Positions 16,992 to 25,689 of a stretch of DNA of 64,000 bases are shown here, one piece after another. Positions within the stretch are counted from its first letter, which is position 1. Every line of letters starts with the position of its first letter. The stretch is taken from contig NZ_LMIR01000002.1 of NCBI RefSeq assembly GCF_001429165.1, forward strand, positions 916,661-980,660, read 5' to 3'. The notes beneath the pieces are model-generated. The model worked only from the letters and a program-made list of their open reading frames with translations. It was not told where the DNA came from and did no database searches. The position numbers were made by a program, and so were the translations under genes. This stretch comes from Agromyces sp. Root81. GTDB lineage: Bacteria; Actinomycetota; Actinomycetes; Actinomycetales; Microbacteriaceae.

Positions 16992-19900
16992 CTACGCCCG
17001 GCGGCGGGCCGCTGCCACGACGAGCACGAGCGCACCGAGGACGAGCGCGAGGCCGCCGACCGCCACGGCCGCCGCGAGGCCTGAGACACCCGTCGACGCC
17101 AGTCCGGCGTCCGGTCGCTCGAGCGTGTTCGTGAGCACGACGTCGGTGACCGTGCCGTCGCCGATCTCGATCACGTCGACGCTGAATACGGGCGCCTTCC
17201 AGTCGGCGCCCGCGACGGCCTCGGGAGCGACCTCGGTGAGGGTCACGACCGCGCCGTACGGGATCGCGCCGCTCGTCGCGGTACCGTCCGCGGCGACACT
17301 GAGCATGCCCGAGCCCGCCTCGAAGCCGACCCCGGCCGGGTAGGCGTACCGCACCGTGAACGTCGCGCCCTTCGGCAGCAGCGACGCCCCCGATCCGGCG
17401 AGCTCCTTGCGCACCGAGAAGTACCCGGAGTTCAGCTCGAGCGTGTTGACCGCGAGCACCTCGACCCGCTGGTCGGCGCCGACGACGAAGGTGTTCGACT
17501 CTGTGTACCGCGGCGCCGCCCATGTGCCGCCGACGACGGGATCAGGGCGGAGCTCCGTGATCGTCACGACCGCGCCCGCGGGCACATCGTCGATCGTGAC
17601 GGCACTGCCGTCACCGGGCACCGACATCTCGGTCGGCTCGAGCTTCTCGAAGGCCGCGCCCGCCGGGTACTCATAGGTGAACGTGTACTCGCGGTCGGGC
17701 GACACGAGGTGCGCCCCGGTACCCTCGACCCGCTTCTGCAGGCTGAACGAGCCGAGATCGCGCGTGATCGAGTTCGTCAGCGTGACCTCGACCGTCGTGC
17801 CGTCGCCGATCTTCACGGTCGACGGCGAGAAGGTGTGCTTCTCGTCCCACGTCGCGCCGATCACGGGCGGGGGCGTCAGCTCGGCGAGTTCGAGCACCGC
17901 ACCGTACGGAAGCGGCGCACTCGTCGCCGTCGAGCCGTCGGCCCGCACCACGAGCTCGCCCTCGCCGGCCTCGAAGCCGATGCCGGCGCCGTAGCGGTAG
18001 TGGATCGTGAACGAGTCGGTGGCGGGCACGAGCGCTGCGCCGGTGCCGTCGATGACCTTGACCGCCGAGAAGTACCCGGCGTCGAGCGCGAGCTCGTTGT
18101 CGAGGTCGATCGCGATGCGGTTGTCCTTCACGACCGTGAACGTCTTCGCGCTGAACACCGGCTCCTGCCAGGTGCCGCCCTCGACCTCGTCGAGCACCTC
18201 CTCCAGCGTCACCGTCGCCCCGGCCGGCAGCTGCTCGACCACGGCGGCCTCGCCACCGGCCGTGACCTGGACCTCGCCGGCTCCGGCTGTGTACACGCCT
18301 CGCTCCGGGTCAGCCGGGTACGACCACTTCACGAGGAAGGTGGGGTCGTCGACGAGCCCGGCGGCGTTGCCGTCGAGCCGCTTGAGGATCTCGAACGATC
18401 CGAGGTCGCGCGTCAGGGTGTTCGTGACCGCCACCTCGACGCCGGCGCTGTCGGCGCCCACGGTGACGCGACTCGGCTCGATCACCGGCGCCTGCCACGT
18501 CGCGCCGGGCACGGCTGCAGGGGCGCTCTCGGAGAAGTCCACGACGGCACCGACCGGGAGGTCGGCGACCTCGACCCGACTGCCGTCGAGCGGCAGGGCG
18601 ACGGAGCCTCCACCCTGTTGGATGCCCTTGGCGGGGTCGGCTGCCCAGCGGTAGTCGAGGGTGAAGCTCGTGTCAGCGGGGATGCGCATCCCGTCGTCGT
18701 TCACGACGGTCTTGGCCGCACCGAGCGAGGCCCGCTCGAGCGTCGCCCGGTTCTTCAGGCGGATCTCGGTGAGCCTGCCGAGGTTGCGATCCGCCGACGA
18801 GAACGTCAGCTCGAGGCGCTCGCTCTCGGTGCCGTCGGGCAGCACGAACACAGGGTCGGCCCACGTCACGTTCGACGGTTCCGTCGGCACGATCTCGTCG
18901 AGCGTGATCGTGGTGCCCTTGATCAGCTCGTTGCTGAGGAACGGCACACCGGCGCGGATCGAGATGGTGCGCTGGTCGGTGACCACGCCGTCGAGGGTCG
19001 CCGTGTAGTTCACGGCGAACTCGGGTGTCAGCGAAGTGTCGCCCGCGAGCTCCTTCATGAGCTGGAACTTGCCGAAGTTGCGGCCGACGACGGTGCCCGA
19101 GCCCGAGGTCCGCGTCGCGGTGCCGGTCGCAGCGCCCGAGCCGGCGCCCTCGATCGCCCAGCGCGCCGTGTTCTCGTAGTCCTTCGCCGCGCCCCCGTCG
19201 AGCACCTTCACGGTCCAGACGACCTCGTAGATCGAACCGCCGATGCCCTGCTGCCCTGCGGGAGCCGCACGGCCGAGGCCGGCGACCGAGGTGAGCTCGA
19301 CGCGGGTGCCGCCGTGCGACACCGTGTACTCCGAAGCGGGCTTCCACGCGAAGTGCGGATTCTGGTTTCCGCGCGAGTCGTACGAGAGCGAGCGCGCCTC
19401 GAGCACGCGGGGTTCACCGACGAGCTCGTACCGCTCGGTGTCGAGCTGGTCCTCGACCGCGATCCGGGTCCTGGCCGGGATGCCATCCGCTCCGGCCGGC
19501 ACGGCGACCCGCCAGACGATCGTGTCGTCGACGTTCTGGTAGGAGCCGCTCTTCCGGGCCTCCGCGCCATCGAACGCGCAGTCCTGCGTGCACCCGCTGG
19601 GGCGCGGGGTCACCGTCACCGGCACCTGGACGCTGCCGAAGTCGAAGACGTGCTTCTCCGTCGTCGTGTTGCCGAGCGAGACCTCCACTCCGAAGGTGAA
19701 CGATCCGCTCATCTCGAGCTCGTGGCCCTCGACGTAGGCCGGATCGACGGTGCACGTGATGCTCGAAGCACCGACGATGCACTGCCCAGCAGGCTTCCCG
19801 TCCGGGTCGAGCATCGGGAACTTGTCGTTGTACCCGGTGAGTCCGGCGGGGAGATTCATCGTCACCGCCACCGGGTTCACGGCGTCGCCGGGCACGCTCC

Positions 19901-20123
19901 AGTCGACAGTGAGGTCCTGCCGGCTGCCATCCGGGATCTCGCTGGTGGCGAACTTCACGCCGTCGATGGAGATCTGCGTGCCGGTGGCCGCGTTCGCGGC
20001 GGTTCCGGTCGCGAGCACGCTCGCGGCGACCCCGAGCACGAGGCAGATGAGGAATGCGATCACCGCCCGCACACCTCGGAGACGGCCGGGGGCTGGCCCG
20101 CTGGAAACACTGCTCGACATCAC
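16992..20123 (-). CDS. Sortase-anchored surface protein with six DUF5979-type repeats
   Basis: The 1043-residue exported protein has a signal peptide with hydrophobic core 19-40 and likely cleavage near ANAA. A beta-rich N-terminal adhesin-like region (about 48-345) carries two disulfide-type Cys pairs (115/124, 178/182). Six repeats of about 108 residues start near 351, 467, 575, 683, 791 and 900, each opening with a G-x-F-x-x-x-K type strand. The C-terminus is an LASTG sorting signal (1008-1012), a hydrophobic segment and Arg-rich tail, typical of class E sortase substrates. It is probably cell-wall-attached adhesin or stalk material. No sortase gene is in the window. Confidence 0.87.
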   Translation of the reverse strand: MMSSSVSSGPAPGRLRGVRAVIAFLICLVLGVAASVLATGTAANAATGTQISIDGVKFATSEIPDGSRQDLTVDWSVPGDAVNPVAVTMNLPAGLTGYNDKFPMLDPDGKPAGQCIVGASSITCTVDPAYVEGHELEMSGSFTFGVEVSLGNTTTEKHVFDFGSVQVPVTVTPRPSGCTQDCAFDGAEARKSGSYQNVDDTIVWRVAVPAGADGIPARTRIAVEDQLDTERYELVGEPRVLEARSLSYDSRGNQNPHFAWKPASEYTVSHGGTRVELTSVAGLGRAAPAGQQGIGGSIYEVVWTVKVLDGGAAKDYENTARWAIEGAGSGAATGTATRTSGSGTVVGRNFGKFQLMKELAGDTSLTPEFAVNYTATLDGVVTDQRTISIRAGVPFLSNELIKGTTITLDEIVPTEPSNVTWADPVFVLPDGTESERLELTFSSADRNLGRLTEIRLKNRATLERASLGAAKTVVNDDGMRIPADTSFTLDYRWAADPAKGIQQGGGSVALPLDGSRVEVADLPVGAVVDFSESAPAAVPGATWQAPVIEPSRVTVGADSAGVEVAVTNTLTRDLGSFEILKRLDGNAAGLVDDPTFLVKWSYPADPERGVYTAGAGEVQVTAGGEAAVVEQLPAGATVTLEEVLDEVEGGTWQEPVFSAKTFTVVKDNRIAIDLDNELALDAGYFSAVKVIDGTGAALVPATDSFTIHYRYGAGIGFEAGEGELVVRADGSTATSAPLPYGAVLELAELTPPPVIGATWDEKHTFSPSTVKIGDGTTVEVTLTNSITRDLGSFSLQKRVEGTGAHLVSPDREYTFTYEYPAGAAFEKLEPTEMSVPGDGSAVTIDDVPAGAVVTITELRPDPVVGGTWAAPRYTESNTFVVGADQRVEVLAVNTLELNSGYFSVRKELAGSGASLLPKGATFTVRYAYPAGVGFEAGSGMLSVAADGTATSGAIPYGAVVTLTEVAPEAVAGADWKAPVFSVDVIEIGDGTVTDVVLTNTLERPDAGLASTGVSGLAAAVAVGGLALVLGALVLVVAAARRRA

Positions 20124-20379
20124 TTCATCCCTTCATTCACGGACGTCCGGAAACGGGATGCAGCGAAACGATGGGTGCTCCCCATGCCCGGGAAGACGAA
20201 GTGGGAAACGCGGTGCGACCGCGCGCAGCAGCTGGCCGCGAAGAACGCGGCCAGAAGAGCGCACAGCCGCTGAGGTGCGGTGTGCCGGCGCATCGGCCGG
20301 CGTTCGGGTGCCGGCTGACGCACGTCCTCTCGGGTCAGGACGGGCGGCTGACGCTGCCGCCATAGAAGGGACGCGCGAA

Positions 20380-20424
20380 CCCGGGAATCATGACGCAGGT
20401 TGGGGGCGGATCATGAATCCCGGG
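20380..20424. repeat. 14-base inverted repeat in the gap between paaZ and the surface protein
   Basis: Arms CCCGGGAATCATGA and TCATGAATCCCGGG pair with one mismatch across a 17-base spacer. It lies 64 bases beyond the paaZ stop and 257 bases before the surface-protein start. It could terminate paaZ transcription, though no T-tract follows, or act as a regulator site. The rest of the 364-base gap (20124-20487) shows no convincing gene; one 67-codon frame ending at 20120 lacks support. Confidence 0.6.
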
Positions 20425-20487
20425 CGTGTCGATGCGGCATCGCGCCGACCGAGATCGCCGGCGCGATGCCGCTCGTCGCGGCGCAGC

Positions 20488-22578
20488 TCAGACGGTGGTG
20501 AGCTCCTTCGCCACGAGCGTGAGCACGTCGTACGACGCCACGAGCTCGTCGTTCTGGTTGCGCAGCACCGCGTCCCAGCGCACCTCGCCGTACTCATCGG
20601 TCTCGCGCGGCGTGATCTGCTTCGCCGTGAGCTCGACGCGGATCGAGTCGCCCGGCGACACGGGCGTCACGAACCGCAGGTTCTCGAGACCGGAGTTCGC
20701 GAGCACCGGCCCGGGCGCCGCATCGACGAAGAGACCGGCGGCCCACGACACGAGCAGGTAGCCGTGCGCGACCCGCCCGGGGAAGAACGGGTTGGCGGAT
20801 GCCGCGGCCTCGTCCATGTGCGCGTAGAACGTGTCGCCGGTGAAATGCGCGAACGTCTCGATATCCTCCAAGGTCACCGTGCGCGACGCGCTCACGACCT
20901 GGTCGCCGATCTTCAGCTCGGCGAGCGACTTGCGGAACGGGTGCACGCCGCCCGGCTGCGACGAGGCGCCCGCGTGCCAGACGCCGGTGAGGGCGGTGAG
21001 CATCTCGGGCGAGCCCTGCACGGCGGTGCGCTGCATGTGGTGCAGCACCGCGCGGATGCCGCCGAGCTCCTCGCCGCCGCCGGCGCGGCCGGGCCCGCCG
21101 TGCACGAGGTTCGGCAACGGCGAGCCGTGGCCGGTCGACGAGCGGGCGTCGTCGCGGTCGAGGAAGAGCACGCGGCCGTTGTACGCCGCGATGCCCGTCG
21201 CGAGCGCCACGGCGACCTCGGGGTCGTGGGTCGCGACGCTCGTCACGAGCGATCCGCCGCCACGGGCCACGAGGGCGGCCGCCTCGGCGACGGTGTCGTA
21301 GCCGACGATCGACGAGACCGGGCCGAACGCCTCCACCTCGTGGAGCGCGGGGCTCGCGGCATCCGCGAACCGGAGCAGCATGGGTGCCACGAAGGCCCCG
21401 TCGGATGCCTCGCCGGTGGCGCCGTCGGCGAGCGTGACCGCCGGGGCATCCGTCGAACCGATGACGAGCTCGCCGCCCGCGGCCTCGAGGCGCCCGACCT
21501 GGCGGAGCACCTCGTCGCGCTGCGCGATCGAGGCGAGCGGCCCCATCGTGACGCCCTCGGCACGCGGGTCGCCGAGCACGACGCGCTCGGCGATGCGAGC
21601 GCGCACGGCGTCGATCACGGCGTCGACGGATGCCGCGGGCACGATCGCCCGGCGGATCGCCGTGCACTTCTGGCCCGCCTTCGTCGTCATCTCGGCGACG
21701 AGCTGCTTGACGTAGGCGTCGAACTCGGGGGTGCCCGAGACCGCATCGGTGCCGAGCACGCTCGCGTTGATCGAGTCGGTCTCGCTCGTGAACCGCACGC
21801 CGCCGGTCTGCACCGCATCGTTGGCGCGCAGCTTCTCGGCCGTCGACGCCGATCCGGTGAAGGCGACGAGGTCGCCGAGGCGCAGGTGGTCGAAGAGCGT
21901 CGGTACGCCGCCCGAGACGAGCTGCAGCGACCCCTCGGGCAGCAGCCCCGACTCGACGAGGATGCGCACGAACGCCTCGGCGAGGTAGCCCGTGGGCGTC
22001 GCGGGCTTCACGAGCGTCGGCACGCCGGCGAGGAAGGCCGGAGCGAACTTCTCGAGCGAGCCCCACACCGGGAAGTTGAAGGCGTTGATCTGCACGGCCA
22101 CGCCGGGCAGGCGCGTGTAGATGTGGCGGCCGAGGAAGGAGCCGTCCTTCGAGAGCTGCTCCACCGCGCCGTCGACGTAGACCTTCGAGTTCGGCATCTC
22201 GCGACGCCCCTTCGAGGAGTACGTGAAGAGCACGCCGATGCCGCCGTCGATGTCGACCCACGAGTCCTGCTTGGTCGCGCCGGTGCGCGCCGAGAGCTCG
22301 TAGAGCTCGGCCTTGCGTTCGGTCAGCGCGAGCGCCATCTGTTTGAGGAGCACCGCGCGCTGGTGGAAGGTGAGCTCGCCGAGCGAGGCCTGCCCCGCGG
22401 TGCGGGCGTACTCGAGCGCGGCGCCGAGGTCGAGCCCCTCGGTCGAGACGCGGGTGACGACCTCGCCGGTCGAGGCGTCGCGGACCTCGGCGGCTGACGC
22501 GGCGGCCGCGGCGTTCGAAACCGGCGTCGTCGGGGTCCACCACTGGCCGTTCACGTAGCTCGGCAGGATCGTGTTCAT
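20488..22578 (-). CDS. paaZ: PaaZ bifunctional oxepin-CoA hydrolase / 3-oxo-5,6-dehydrosuberyl-CoA semialdehyde dehydrogenase
   Basis: The 696-residue fusion enzyme opens the oxepin-CoA ring and oxidises the resulting aldehyde with NADP+. The N-terminal aldehyde dehydrogenase has NAFNFPVWGSLEKFAPA, catalytic Glu266 in FTSETDS and nucleophile Cys305 in KAGQKCTAIRRA. The C-terminal MaoC/R-hydratase domain (about 545-696) shows FAHFTGDTFYAHMDE, with its Asp/His dyad, and GRVAHGYLL. Length matches the E. coli enzyme. AAGGAG lies before the ATG. It is downstream of paaH but separated by a long repeat, so it may be transcribed separately. Confidence 0.94.
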   Translation of the reverse strand: MNTILPSYVNGQWWTPTTPVSNAAAAASAAEVRDASTGEVVTRVSTEGLDLGAALEYARTAGQASLGELTFHQRAVLLKQMALALTERKAELYELSARTGATKQDSWVDIDGGIGVLFTYSSKGRREMPNSKVYVDGAVEQLSKDGSFLGRHIYTRLPGVAVQINAFNFPVWGSLEKFAPAFLAGVPTLVKPATPTGYLAEAFVRILVESGLLPEGSLQLVSGGVPTLFDHLRLGDLVAFTGSASTAEKLRANDAVQTGGVRFTSETDSINASVLGTDAVSGTPEFDAYVKQLVAEMTTKAGQKCTAIRRAIVPAASVDAVIDAVRARIAERVVLGDPRAEGVTMGPLASIAQRDEVLRQVGRLEAAGGELVIGSTDAPAVTLADGATGEASDGAFVAPMLLRFADAASPALHEVEAFGPVSSIVGYDTVAEAAALVARGGGSLVTSVATHDPEVAVALATGIAAYNGRVLFLDRDDARSSTGHGSPLPNLVHGGPGRAGGGEELGGIRAVLHHMQRTAVQGSPEMLTALTGVWHAGASSQPGGVHPFRKSLAELKIGDQVVSASRTVTLEDIETFAHFTGDTFYAHMDEAAASANPFFPGRVAHGYLLVSWAAGLFVDAAPGPVLANSGLENLRFVTPVSPGDSIRVELTAKQITPRETDEYGEVRWDAVLRNQNDELVASYDVLTLVAKELTTV

Positions 22579-22605
22579 CGGGGGTTCTCCTTGTTCGAGG
22601 CCGCT

Positions 22606-22714
22606 GGTTGAGGAGCGAGCGCATCCGTGGGTTGAGGAGGCGCGCCAGCGCCGTCTCGAAACCTCGTGTTTCGAGTGGCGGTTTCGAGACGGTCGCTTCG
22701 CTCGCTCCTCACCC
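22606..22714. repeat. Intergenic repeat cluster with large hairpin between paaH and paaZ
   Basis: A truncated unit starts at 22606 (GGTTGAGGAGCGAGCG). A complete unit runs 22630-22663, from GGTTGAGG to CGTCTCGAAACC, and an inverted unit runs 22680-22714. The last two face each other and can fold into a long stem. I know this repeat type as common between genes in Microbacteriaceae. Here it may act as terminator or attenuator between paaH and paaZ. A diverged copy lies in the paaF start region. Confidence 0.75.
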
Positions 22715-22729
22715 CACGGGAGGGGCCGC

Positions 22730-23599
22730 TCACGGGGCGTCCCAGAGGTAGAAGCCCTCGCCGGTCTTGCGGCCGAGCTTGCCCTCGGCGACCATGCGGC
22801 GCAGCAGCGCGGGCGGGGCGAAGCGCTCGCCGAGCGTCGAGGAGAGGTACTCGGCGATGCCGAGTCGCACGTCGAGGCCGACGATGTCGGTCAGGCGCAG
22901 CGGGCCGATCGGATGCTTGTAGCCGAGCGTCATCGCCGCGTCGATGTCTTCAGCGGAGGCGACGCCGTCTTCGAGCATGCGGATCGCCTCGAGCCCGAGC
23001 ATGACGCCGAGCCGCGAGGAGGCGAATCCCGGGGCATCCGCGACGACGATCGGGGTCTTGCCGATCGCGCGCACCCAGGCGCGGGCCTGCTCGACGAGCG
23101 GCCCCTCGGTCGCGTCGCCGCGAACGATCTCGACGAGCGTCGACGCGGGCACGGGGTTGAAGAAATGCGTGCCGAGGAACCGCGACGGGCGCTCGAGCAG
23201 CGCGGCGAGCTGGTCGATCGAGATCGACGAGGTGTTCGACGCGAGCGCGGCGCCCGGCGCGATCACGGCTTCGACGCGGGTGAGGGCGTCGATCTTCAAC
23301 TCGAGGTCTTCGGGCACGGCCTCGACGACGAGGTCGCAGCGGGCGAAGTCGGCGATGTCGGTCGAGGCGGCGAAGCGGGCGGCGATCGCCGCCTCATCGT
23401 CGTCGGCGGTGCCGCGTGCGACGGATGCCGCGACGGAGTCGAGCACGCGTTTCGAGGCGGCCGCTGCGGCCTCGGCGTCGCGTTCGACGACGGTGACCCG
23501 CGATCCCGCGAGCAGGAAGGCGTGCGCGATGCCGGCGCCCATGCGCCCGCCGCCGAGCACGCCGACGTCGGCCGGAGCCCCGGTGTCGGTCTCGTTCAC
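22730..23599 (-). CDS. paaH: 3-hydroxyacyl-CoA dehydrogenase PaaH
   Basis: The 289-residue enzyme oxidises 3-hydroxyadipyl-CoA to 3-oxoadipyl-CoA with NAD+. The Rossmann motif GVLGGGRMGAGIAHAFLLAGSRV is N-terminal; the SSISIDQLA and FLGTHFFNPVPA segments carry the catalytic His. The C-terminal helical domain ends with LGRKTGEGFYLW. It starts with GTG, overlapping the paaF stop by 4 bases (GTGA). Its size is that of short single-domain 3-hydroxybutyryl-CoA dehydrogenases. Confidence 0.92.
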   Translation of the reverse strand: MNETDTGAPADVGVLGGGRMGAGIAHAFLLAGSRVTVVERDAEAAAAASKRVLDSVAASVARGTADDDEAAIAARFAASTDIADFARCDLVVEAVPEDLELKIDALTRVEAVIAPGAALASNTSSISIDQLAALLERPSRFLGTHFFNPVPASTLVEIVRGDATEGPLVEQARAWVRAIGKTPIVVADAPGFASSRLGVMLGLEAIRMLEDGVASAEDIDAAMTLGYKHPIGPLRLTDIVGLDVRLGIAEYLSSTLGERFAPPALLRRMVAEGKLGRKTGEGFYLWDAP

Positions 23600-24378
23600 T
23601 TCTGCTTCCTCTCGAGGAACTCGGTCATGCGGCGGAACTTCTCAGGGCTCTCGAAGAGCACGGCCTGCTCCTCGAGGTCGACGGCCGGGTGCGCATCGCG
23701 CGGCGCGCGGAACACGCGCTTCGTCGCGATCGTCGCCGCGCGGTCGTTGCGTGCGATGCGATCGGCGATCACGTGCGCGGCGGGGAGCAGCTCGTCGGCG
23801 GGGTGGAGCTCGCTGACGAGCCCGATCTCGAGCGCCTCGGCCGCGGTGACCGTTCGCCCCGTCAGCAGCAGCTCGATCGCCCGGGCGTCTCCGACGATCT
23901 CCTTCAGCCGCCAGCTCGCACCGGCTGCCGCGATGATGCCGAGGCCCGTCTCGGGGTTGCCGATCTTCAGCGCGGGCGTCGCGATGCGGATGTCGGCCGC
24001 GTACGCGAGCTCGGCGCCGCCGCCGAGCGCGTACCCGTCGAGCGCTGCGATGACGGGCATCGGCAGCAGTGCGAGGCGCACGAAGGCGTTCGCGTTGATG
24101 CCGGCGCGCGCGTCATCCGCTCGCCGCTCGCGGAGCTGTGCGATGTCGGCGCCCGAGGCGAAGACGCCGCCGGCACCGGTGAGGATGAGGGTGCGCGGCA
24201 CCGCCTCGAGCTCGGCGCACAGCAGGTGCAGGGCGTCGATCGTGGCCTGGTCGATCGCGTTGCGCTTCTCTGGCCGGTTGAGCGTGGCGATCACCCGATC
24301 GTCACGGCGCTCGACGAGGAGCGGCCCGCCGCCGTCGGTCGAGGAGGAGCGGAGCGACGTCTCGAGACCCCCGGGCAT
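23596..24378 (-). CDS. paaF: PaaF-type enoyl-CoA hydratase
   Basis: The 260-residue crotonase hydrates 2,3-dehydroadipyl-CoA. FASGADIAQL forms the CoA/oxyanion site and ALGGGAELAYAADI and NPETGLGIIAAAG follow, the latter with the expected catalytic Glu in the PET position. It starts on an ATG overlapping the thiolase stop (TGATG). Residues 4-14 of the N-terminus (GLETSLRSSST) are encoded by a copy of the intergenic repeat at 24337-24369, so the ancestral start may have been further in (near LLVERRDD). Confidence 0.87.
   Translation of the reverse strand: MPGGLETSLRSSSTDGGGPLLVERRDDRVIATLNRPEKRNAIDQATIDALHLLCAELEAVPRTLILTGAGGVFASGADIAQLRERRADDARAGINANAFVRLALLPMPVIAALDGYALGGGAELAYAADIRIATPALKIGNPETGLGIIAAAGASWRLKEIVGDARAIELLLTGRTVTAAEALEIGLVSELHPADELLPAAHVIADRIARNDRAATIATKRVFRAPRDAHPAVDLEEQAVLFESPEKFRRMTEFLERKQK
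24337..24369. repeat. Intergenic repeat copy inside the paaF start region
   Basis: The 33-base stretch from GGTCGAGGAGGAGC to CGTCTCGAGACC matches the repeat units at 22606-22714 with few changes and has self-complementary ends. It falls within the first codons of paaF, in frame, adding about 11 residues not needed by the crotonase fold. Confidence 0.65.
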
Positions 24379-25574
24379 CAGACCCGCTCCACGATGAGGG
24401 CGCTGCCCTGGCCGACGCCGACGCACATCGTGGCGAGTCCGTAGCGCGAGTCCTCGCGCTCCATGCGGCCGAGCAGGGTCACCACGAGGCGCGACCCCGA
24501 CGAGCCGAGCGGATGCCCCAGGGCGATCGCTCCCCCGTCGGTGTTCACGCGCTCGGGGTCGAGGCCGAGACGGCGCATCGACGCGATCGACTGGGTGGCG
24601 AAGGCCTCGTTGAGCTCCACCGAGCCGATGTCGTCGAGGTCGATGCCCGAGCGTTCGAGGGCCTTCTCGGTCGCGGGCACCGGACCGAGGCCCATGATCT
24701 CGGGCGGCAGGCCGGCCGACGAACCCACGACGACGCGGGCCCGCGGGATGAGTCCGTAGCGCTCGACGGCGGCGGCGCTCGCGACGAGGATCGCCGAGGC
24801 GCCGTCGTTCAGTGCGCTCGAGTTGCCGGCCGTCACGACCGAGCCGCCGTGCACGACCGGGCGCAGCCCGGCGAGCGCCTCGAGCGTCGTCTCGGGCCGG
24901 GGTCCCTCGTCGACGAGCACCTCGCCGCGATGGGTCTGCACCCCCACGATCTCGGCCTCGAAACGGCCAGCGGCGATCGCCGCCGCGGCGCGCTGCTGCG
25001 AGCGGAGCGCGAAGGCGTCGGCCTCGTCGCGCGTGATGCCGTCGACGCGAGCGACCTCTTCGGCCGTCTCGGGCATCGAGAAGGTCGCCTTGTCGCGGGC
25101 GACGAGCTTCGGGTTCGGGAAGCGCCAGCCGATCGAGGTGTCGTAGGCCGCGCCGGGCTTGGCCCACGCGCGATCGGGCTTGGCCTGCACCCAGGGGGCG
25201 CGGGTCATCGACTCCACACCGCCGGCGATGATGAGGTCGGAATCGCCCGCCCTGATCGCCTGCGCGGCCATCGTGATCGCCGACATGCCCGAGGCGCAGA
25301 GCCGGTTCACGGTGATGCCGGGCACCTCGTCGGGAAGGCCCGCGAGCAGCACCGACATGCGCGCGACGTTGCGGTTGTCTTCGCCGGCCTGATTGGCGCC
25401 GCCGAGGATGACCTCGTCGATCGCGCCGAGCTCGCCGGCCTGGTCGAGTCGGGTGCGCCGCACGAGCTCGCCGACGACGAGCGCGGCGAGATCATCTGGC
25501 CGCACTCCGGCGAGCGCTCCGCCGTAGCGTCCGACCGGCGTGCGCACGCCGCCGACGAGGTAGGCCTCAGCCAT
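24378..25574 (-). CDS. paaJ: 3-oxoadipyl-CoA thiolase PaaJ
   Basis: The 398-residue thiolase cleaves 3-oxoadipyl-CoA to succinyl-CoA and acetyl-CoA. The nucleophile Cys lies in NRLCASGMSAI (about residue 92), His in GGAIALGHPLGSSGSR and the second Cys in ATMCVGVGQG. VELNEAFA is also conserved. AGGAG lies upstream of the ATG at 25574. It is the first gene of paaJ-paaF-paaH and carries a PaaR-like operator 40-61 bases upstream. Confidence 0.92.
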   Translation of the reverse strand: MAEAYLVGGVRTPVGRYGGALAGVRPDDLAALVVGELVRRTRLDQAGELGAIDEVILGGANQAGEDNRNVARMSVLLAGLPDEVPGITVNRLCASGMSAITMAAQAIRAGDSDLIIAGGVESMTRAPWVQAKPDRAWAKPGAAYDTSIGWRFPNPKLVARDKATFSMPETAEEVARVDGITRDEADAFALRSQQRAAAAIAAGRFEAEIVGVQTHRGEVLVDEGPRPETTLEALAGLRPVVHGGSVVTAGNSSALNDGASAILVASAAAVERYGLIPRARVVVGSSAGLPPEIMGLGPVPATEKALERSGIDLDDIGSVELNEAFATQSIASMRRLGLDPERVNTDGGAIALGHPLGSSGSRLVVTLLGRMEREDSRYGLATMCVGVGQGSALIVERV

Positions 25575-25613
25575 GGTCCACTCCTGACTGCACTGTCATC
25601 ACCGGCCGCATTT

Positions 25614-25635
25614 CCCGACCGAACGTTCAGGAAGT
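25614..25635. promoter_or_regulatory. Second PaaR-type operator, upstream of paaJ
   Basis: The core ACCGAACGTTCAG differs by one base from the core of the paaA/paaI operator (ACCGATCGTTCAG), within a similar degenerate 22-base palindrome. A minus-strand CATACT (25642-25637) directly precedes it, the same arrangement as TATACT at the paaA operator. This suggests joint repression of both paa blocks by PaaR. Confidence 0.65.
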
Positions 25636-25689
25636 AAGTATGGCAAACGGATGACCCGCCCGCCACCCACTCGCCCAGCCGACGATGCG

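Noticed and set aside
20120..20323. 67-codon minus-strand frame with hydrophobic start, ending at the surface-protein start
   Set aside because: No ribosome site, Arg/His/Cys-rich composition and overlap with the leader; probably chance.
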